64,000 nucleotides of DNA from Mycobacterium sp. 1164966.3 (GTDB lineage Bacteria > Actinomycetota > Actinomycetes > Mycobacteriales > Mycobacteriaceae). The notes under the pieces are model-generated. The model was not told the origin of the DNA. It did not search any database and worked only from the letters and a program-made list of their open reading frames with translations. This document shows, in pieces, positions 61,576 through 64,000 of this stretch (positions within the stretch are counted from its first letter, which is position 1; each line of letters starts with the position of its first letter). A program made the translations under genes and the position numbers. The stretch lies in contig NZ_LZSG01000070.1 of assembly GCF_001665395.1 (NCBI RefSeq), positions 62,001 to 126,000 on the forward strand, in the 5' to 3' direction.

Positions 61576-61889
61576 GCCGCGCCGCGCTGCCAGATCCGCA
61601 GTTGCACGGTAGCTTCGGCCAAAGCCAGTTTGAGTTGCTCGTTTTCCATCCGCAGTCGCCGCAGCTCGGGGGAACCGGCTTTGCCGGCAGGCCCGCTGGG
61701 CACCTCTTCGAGACGCTCGGCGCCAGCCGCCAAGAACTGATGTTTCCATTTGGTCACCACCACTGAGCTGACGCCGACACGTCGGGCCGCCTCAGCGCAG
61801 GTCATCTCTCCAGCCAGCACCGACAACACGATGCGGGTCTTCTCCTCCGCCGGAATCTTCGTTCGCCGTGACCTGGCCATCGCACCCAT
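61536..61889 (-). CDS. IS3-family transposase OrfA (HTH and leucine-zipper)
   Basis: The 117-residue product has a transposase_8-type helix-turn-helix: KIPAEEKTRIVLSVLAGEMTCAEAARRVGVSSVVVTKWKHQFL in effect at residues ~11-53. A leucine-rich coiled coil follows (ELRRLRMENEQLKLALAEATVQLRIW), used for multimerisation. It lies 5' of orfB on the same strand and overlaps it by about 40 bases. Confidence 0.85.
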   Translation of the reverse strand: MGAMARSRRTKIPAEEKTRIVLSVLAGEMTCAEAARRVGVSSVVVTKWKHQFLAAGAERLEEVPSGPAGKAGSPELRRLRMENEQLKLALAEATVQLRIWQRGAAFADQVPSPTSKP

Positions 61890-61965
61890 GCCCTTTCCGC
61901 AATGTCGCCTTTCATTGAACGCGGCGACCCTGCCAAAAAGTTTGAGTCAGTAGAGTCGTGTACTG

Positions 61966-61981
61966 TCGAACACATGTTCGA
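61966..61981. promoter_or_regulatory. LexA (SOS) box at the start of the HNH gene
   Basis: TCGAACACATGTTCGA is a perfect match to the mycobacterial LexA site TCGAAC-N4-GTTCGA. The gene's ATG (61974) lies within it, so bound LexA would cover the start of a probably leaderless transcript. It is only 17 bases from the right end of the IS3 element. Confidence 0.85.
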
Positions 61982-63251
61982 ACCATTGGCGGTGGTGGCC
62001 CCCGCGGAGGATCAAGCCGTGTTGATCGCGCGTATCGCCGAACTCGAGCGAGTCAAGTCGGCGGCAGCCGCCGGGCAGGCGCGTGCGGCCGCCGCGCTGG
62101 ATGCCACCCGCCGCGCCGCCGAGGCCGACGCCGGGATACCGGCCGCCCGGCGCGGGCGTGGGGTGGCCAGTGAGATCGCGCTGGCCCGGCGCGACTCCCC
62201 GGCGCGGGGCAATCGGCATCTAGGCTTCGCCAAGGCCTTGGTGCACGAGATGCCCCACACTTTGGCCGCGCTGGAATCCGGGATGCTGTCCGAGTGGCGT
62301 GCGACGCTGATTGTGCGCGAGTCGGCCTGCCTGGATGTCGACGATCGCCGTGCTTTGGACACCGAGTTGTGCGCAGACCCTGCCAACCTCGACGGTGTGG
62401 GGGACGCGCGCATCGCCGCCGCCGCCAAGGCCATCGCCTACCGGCTGGACCCGCACGCGGTGGTCGAGCGGGCCGCCAAGGCCGAGGCCGACCGCACGGT
62501 CAGCATCCGCCCGGCCCCCGACACCATGAGCTATGTGACCGCCCTGCTGCCGGTCGCCCAGGGCGTTGGTGTCTATGCGGCGTTGCGCCGCGCCGCTGAC
62601 ACCACCTTCGATGGGCGCTCGCGCGGACAGGTGATGGCCGACACTTTGGTCGAACGCATCACCGGCGTGCCCGCCGAGGTGCCGGCCCCGGTCGCGGTCA
62701 ACTTGGCGCTTACCGATGAGACCCTATTCGGCGGCGCCAGCACCCCGGCCCACCTGAGCGGCTATGGTCCCATCCCGGCCGCAGTGGCCCGGGCGATGAT
62801 CGCCGCCGCTGCCACCGACCGGCGCTCACGGGCCACCCTGCGCCGGCTGTATGCCACTCCACGCAGCGGGGCGTTGGTCGCGATGGAATCCCGGGCGCGG
62901 TGCTTTCCCCGCGGCCTGGCCCGCTTCATCGAGCTACGCGACCAGCGGTGTCGCACCCCCTACTGCGACGCCCCGATCCGGCACCGCGACCACGCCCAGC
63001 CCCGGGCCCACGGCGGACCCACCACCGCCGACAACGGGCTCGGGTTGTGCGAACGCTGCAACTACACCAAAGAAGCCCCCGGCTGGCACGTCAGTACCAG
63101 CACCGAAAACCACACCCACACCGCCGAATTCGTCACACCCACCGGCGCACACTACCGATCCACCGCCCCACCACTACCCAGTCCCAAAATCGACCTCAGC
63201 GAAATCGAAACCGCCATCACAATCAAACTGATCGACCTACACGCCGCCTAG
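61974..63251 (+). CDS. DUF222 / HNH endonuclease domain protein (13E12 repeat family)
   Basis: The 425-residue product has a DUF222 region (~1-300; Ala/Arg-rich helices, AALDATRRAAEADAGIPAARRGRGVASEIALARR) and a C-terminal HNH nuclease: RCRTPYCDAPIRHRDHAQPRAHGG, then NGLGLCERCNYTKEAPGW, with zinc Cys pairs and catalytic His. This is the REP13E12 family, present in many copies in mycobacteria. Some M. tuberculosis members are DNA-damage induced with LexA boxes, and this copy has a perfect one. The ATG at 61974 gives MFEPLAVVAPAEDQ; the longer frame enters the IS end. Confidence 0.87.
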   Translation: MFEPLAVVAPAEDQAVLIARIAELERVKSAAAAGQARAAAALDATRRAAEADAGIPAARRGRGVASEIALARRDSPARGNRHLGFAKALVHEMPHTLAALESGMLSEWRATLIVRESACLDVDDRRALDTELCADPANLDGVGDARIAAAAKAIAYRLDPHAVVERAAKAEADRTVSIRPAPDTMSYVTALLPVAQGVGVYAALRRAADTTFDGRSRGQVMADTLVERITGVPAEVPAPVAVNLALTDETLFGGASTPAHLSGYGPIPAAVARAMIAAAATDRRSRATLRRLYATPRSGALVAMESRARCFPRGLARFIELRDQRCRTPYCDAPIRHRDHAQPRAHGGPTTADNGLGLCERCNYTKEAPGWHVSTSTENHTHTAEFVTPTGAHYRSTAPPLPSPKIDLSEIETAITIKLIDLHAA

Positions 63252-63352
63252 CCGCCACGTGAGCCGTGCTTGAACCATCCCGACCGGTTACCAAGCGCGC
63301 ATGCTCATCGACTGACCCCAATGGCAGGAGAGCGCGACTATGCTGATTCGGC

Positions 63353-64000
63353 GTGACGCGACGCGGGAAGATCGTCTGCACCCTTGGCCCTGCCTCCCAA
63401 TCGGAGGAGGCGCTTCAGGCGCTGGTGGAGGCCGGAATGGACGTCGCCCGAATGAACTTCAGTCACGGCGACTACGCCGACCACAAAGTGGTTTACGAGC
63501 GGGTGCGGGCTGCCTCCGATACCACCGGCCGTGCCGTCGGGGTGCTCGCCGACCTGCAAGGCCCCAAGATCAGGTTGGGACGCTTCGCCACCGGGCCCAC
63601 TTATTGGGCGGACGGTGAATCGGTTCGGATCACCGTCGCGGAGTGCGAAGGCACCCACGACCGGGTATCGACGACCTATAAGAGACTCGCCATGGACGCC
63701 GTTGTGGGCGACCGGGTTCTGGTCGACGACGGCAAGGTCGGCCTGGTGGTTTCGGGAATCGACGGCGACGACGTCATCTGCACGGTCACCGAAGGCGGTC
63801 CGGTCAGCAACAACAAGGGTTTGTCGCTGCCGGGGATGAACGTGACCGCTCCAGCTCTGTCGGAGAAAGACATCGAGGATCTCACCTTCGCGCTGGAACT
63901 CGGCGTCGACCTCGTCGCCCTTTCCTTCGTCCGCTCGCCGTCTGATGTGGAGCTGGTCCATGAGGTGATGGACCGGGTGGGGCGCCGGGTGCCGGTAATC
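63353..64000 (+). CDS. pyk: Pyruvate kinase (5' part; runs off the window)
   Basis: The first 216 codons are present. Pyruvate kinase transfers phosphate from PEP to ADP in glycolysis. The GTG at 63353 gives MTRRGKIVCTLGPASQSEEAL, then VARMNFSHGDYADH, LADLQGPKIRLGRF, the B domain (DRVLVDDGKVGLVV) and LPGMNVTAPALSEKDIEDLTFALELGVDLVALSFVRSP up to the cut after RVPVI. The catalytic Lys/Glu region lies past the end. It corresponds to pykA (Rv1617). Confidence 0.95.
   Translation, partial: MTRRGKIVCTLGPASQSEEALQALVEAGMDVARMNFSHGDYADHKVVYERVRAASDTTGRAVGVLADLQGPKIRLGRFATGPTYWADGESVRITVAECEGTHDRVSTTYKRLAMDAVVGDRVLVDDGKVGLVVSGIDGDDVICTVTEGGPVSNNKGLSLPGMNVTAPALSEKDIEDLTFALELGVDLVALSFVRSPSDVELVHEVMDRVGRRVPVI

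Larger units (their letters stand above)
60594..61949 (-). mobile_element. IS3-family insertion sequence
   Basis: An orfA/orfB pair is bounded by imperfect terminal inverted repeats: TGAGTCAAGAAATTGGCAGG at 60594-60613, and at 61929-61949 a right end that on the opposite strand starts TGACTCAAAC and runs to TTGGCAGG. The length is about 1.36 kb, normal for IS3. I see no convincing target duplication. Both ends carry TTGAGTCA in direct orientation, which blurs the exact boundary by a few bases. Confidence 0.82.

Noticed and set aside
61975..62300. Disruption of the HNH gene by the IS3 element
   Set aside because: The IS ends at about 61949, upstream of the LexA box and ATG, so the coding region is complete.

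Overview
The window is high-GC chromosomal DNA from a Mycobacterium, most likely a non-tuberculous species. The evidence is gene order and protein sequence. From end to end it follows the M. tuberculosis Rv1558-Rv1617 order as I know it: ilvA, treZ-treY-treX, acyltransferase, ripD, bioA-bioF-bioD, bioB, bsaP, lipase, nrtR, nadA-B-C, hisD-C-B-H-A, impA, hisF-I, chaA, bcpB, trpE, a Trp-linked membrane gene, trpC-B-A, lgt, pyk. Many starts are GTG and many adjacent genes share an ATGA, GTGA or TGATG junction. I see no tRNA, rRNA, CRISPR array or replication origin. No comparison could be run, so all synteny statements rest on recalled gene order.

Layout. 1-3.9 kb: an F420-type (Ddn-like) protein, ilvA, and a divergent MocR regulator / FMN split-barrel pair with a candidate operator. 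3.9-12.4 kb: the TreXYZ glycogen-to-trehalose genes and a membrane acyltransferase with an SGNH-like tail. 12.4-15.6 kb: a catalytically dead RipD-like NlpC/P60 protein, a small membrane protein, and a TnpB element whose right end abuts that membrane gene. 15.6-19.2 kb: bioA-bioF-bioD plus a 2H phosphoesterase. 19.2-26.8 kb: a cAMP-type module (degenerate cyclase plus MscS channel with a cyclic-nucleotide domain) behind an uncharacterised histidine-rich membrane/cupredoxin operon that includes a 56-aa membrane protein. 26.9-32 kb: bioB, then a 1.8-kb interruption (membrane-Hsp20 fusion, small secreted protein, integrase remnant), then bsaP, a DUF2567 gene and a lipase. 32-39 kb: NrtR with its likely operator and nadABC, a TetR/alcohol dehydrogenase pair with an inverted-repeat operator, a second Ddn-like protein and a DinB-like protein. 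39-45.8 kb: the his operon, with a 54-bp tandem repeat in the 3' end of hisC. 45.8-57.2 kb: a Ser/Thr kinase with an extracytoplasmic TPM domain, chaA, bcpB, the trp genes, lgt with a giant acidic repeat tail, and a DUF2752 gene. 57.2-63.3 kb: an accessory island (hydrolase-LuxR, methyltransferase, hydrolase-cyclase, IS3-family element, LexA-boxed DUF222/HNH gene). From 63.35 kb: the start of pyk.

Working together, the backbone supplies biotin (bioA/F/D/B plus bsaP), NAD de novo (nadABC under NrtR), histidine and tryptophan (hisA is probably the dual-function PriA, since no trpF is seen), isoleucine (ilvA) and trehalose. The accessory parts are the most unusual. They are the TnpB element with a readable guide-RNA scaffold, the histidine-rich membrane operon with an 18-bp palindrome, the cyclase/channel pair in which both nucleotide-handling sites look degenerate, and the repeat expansions in hisC and lgt.
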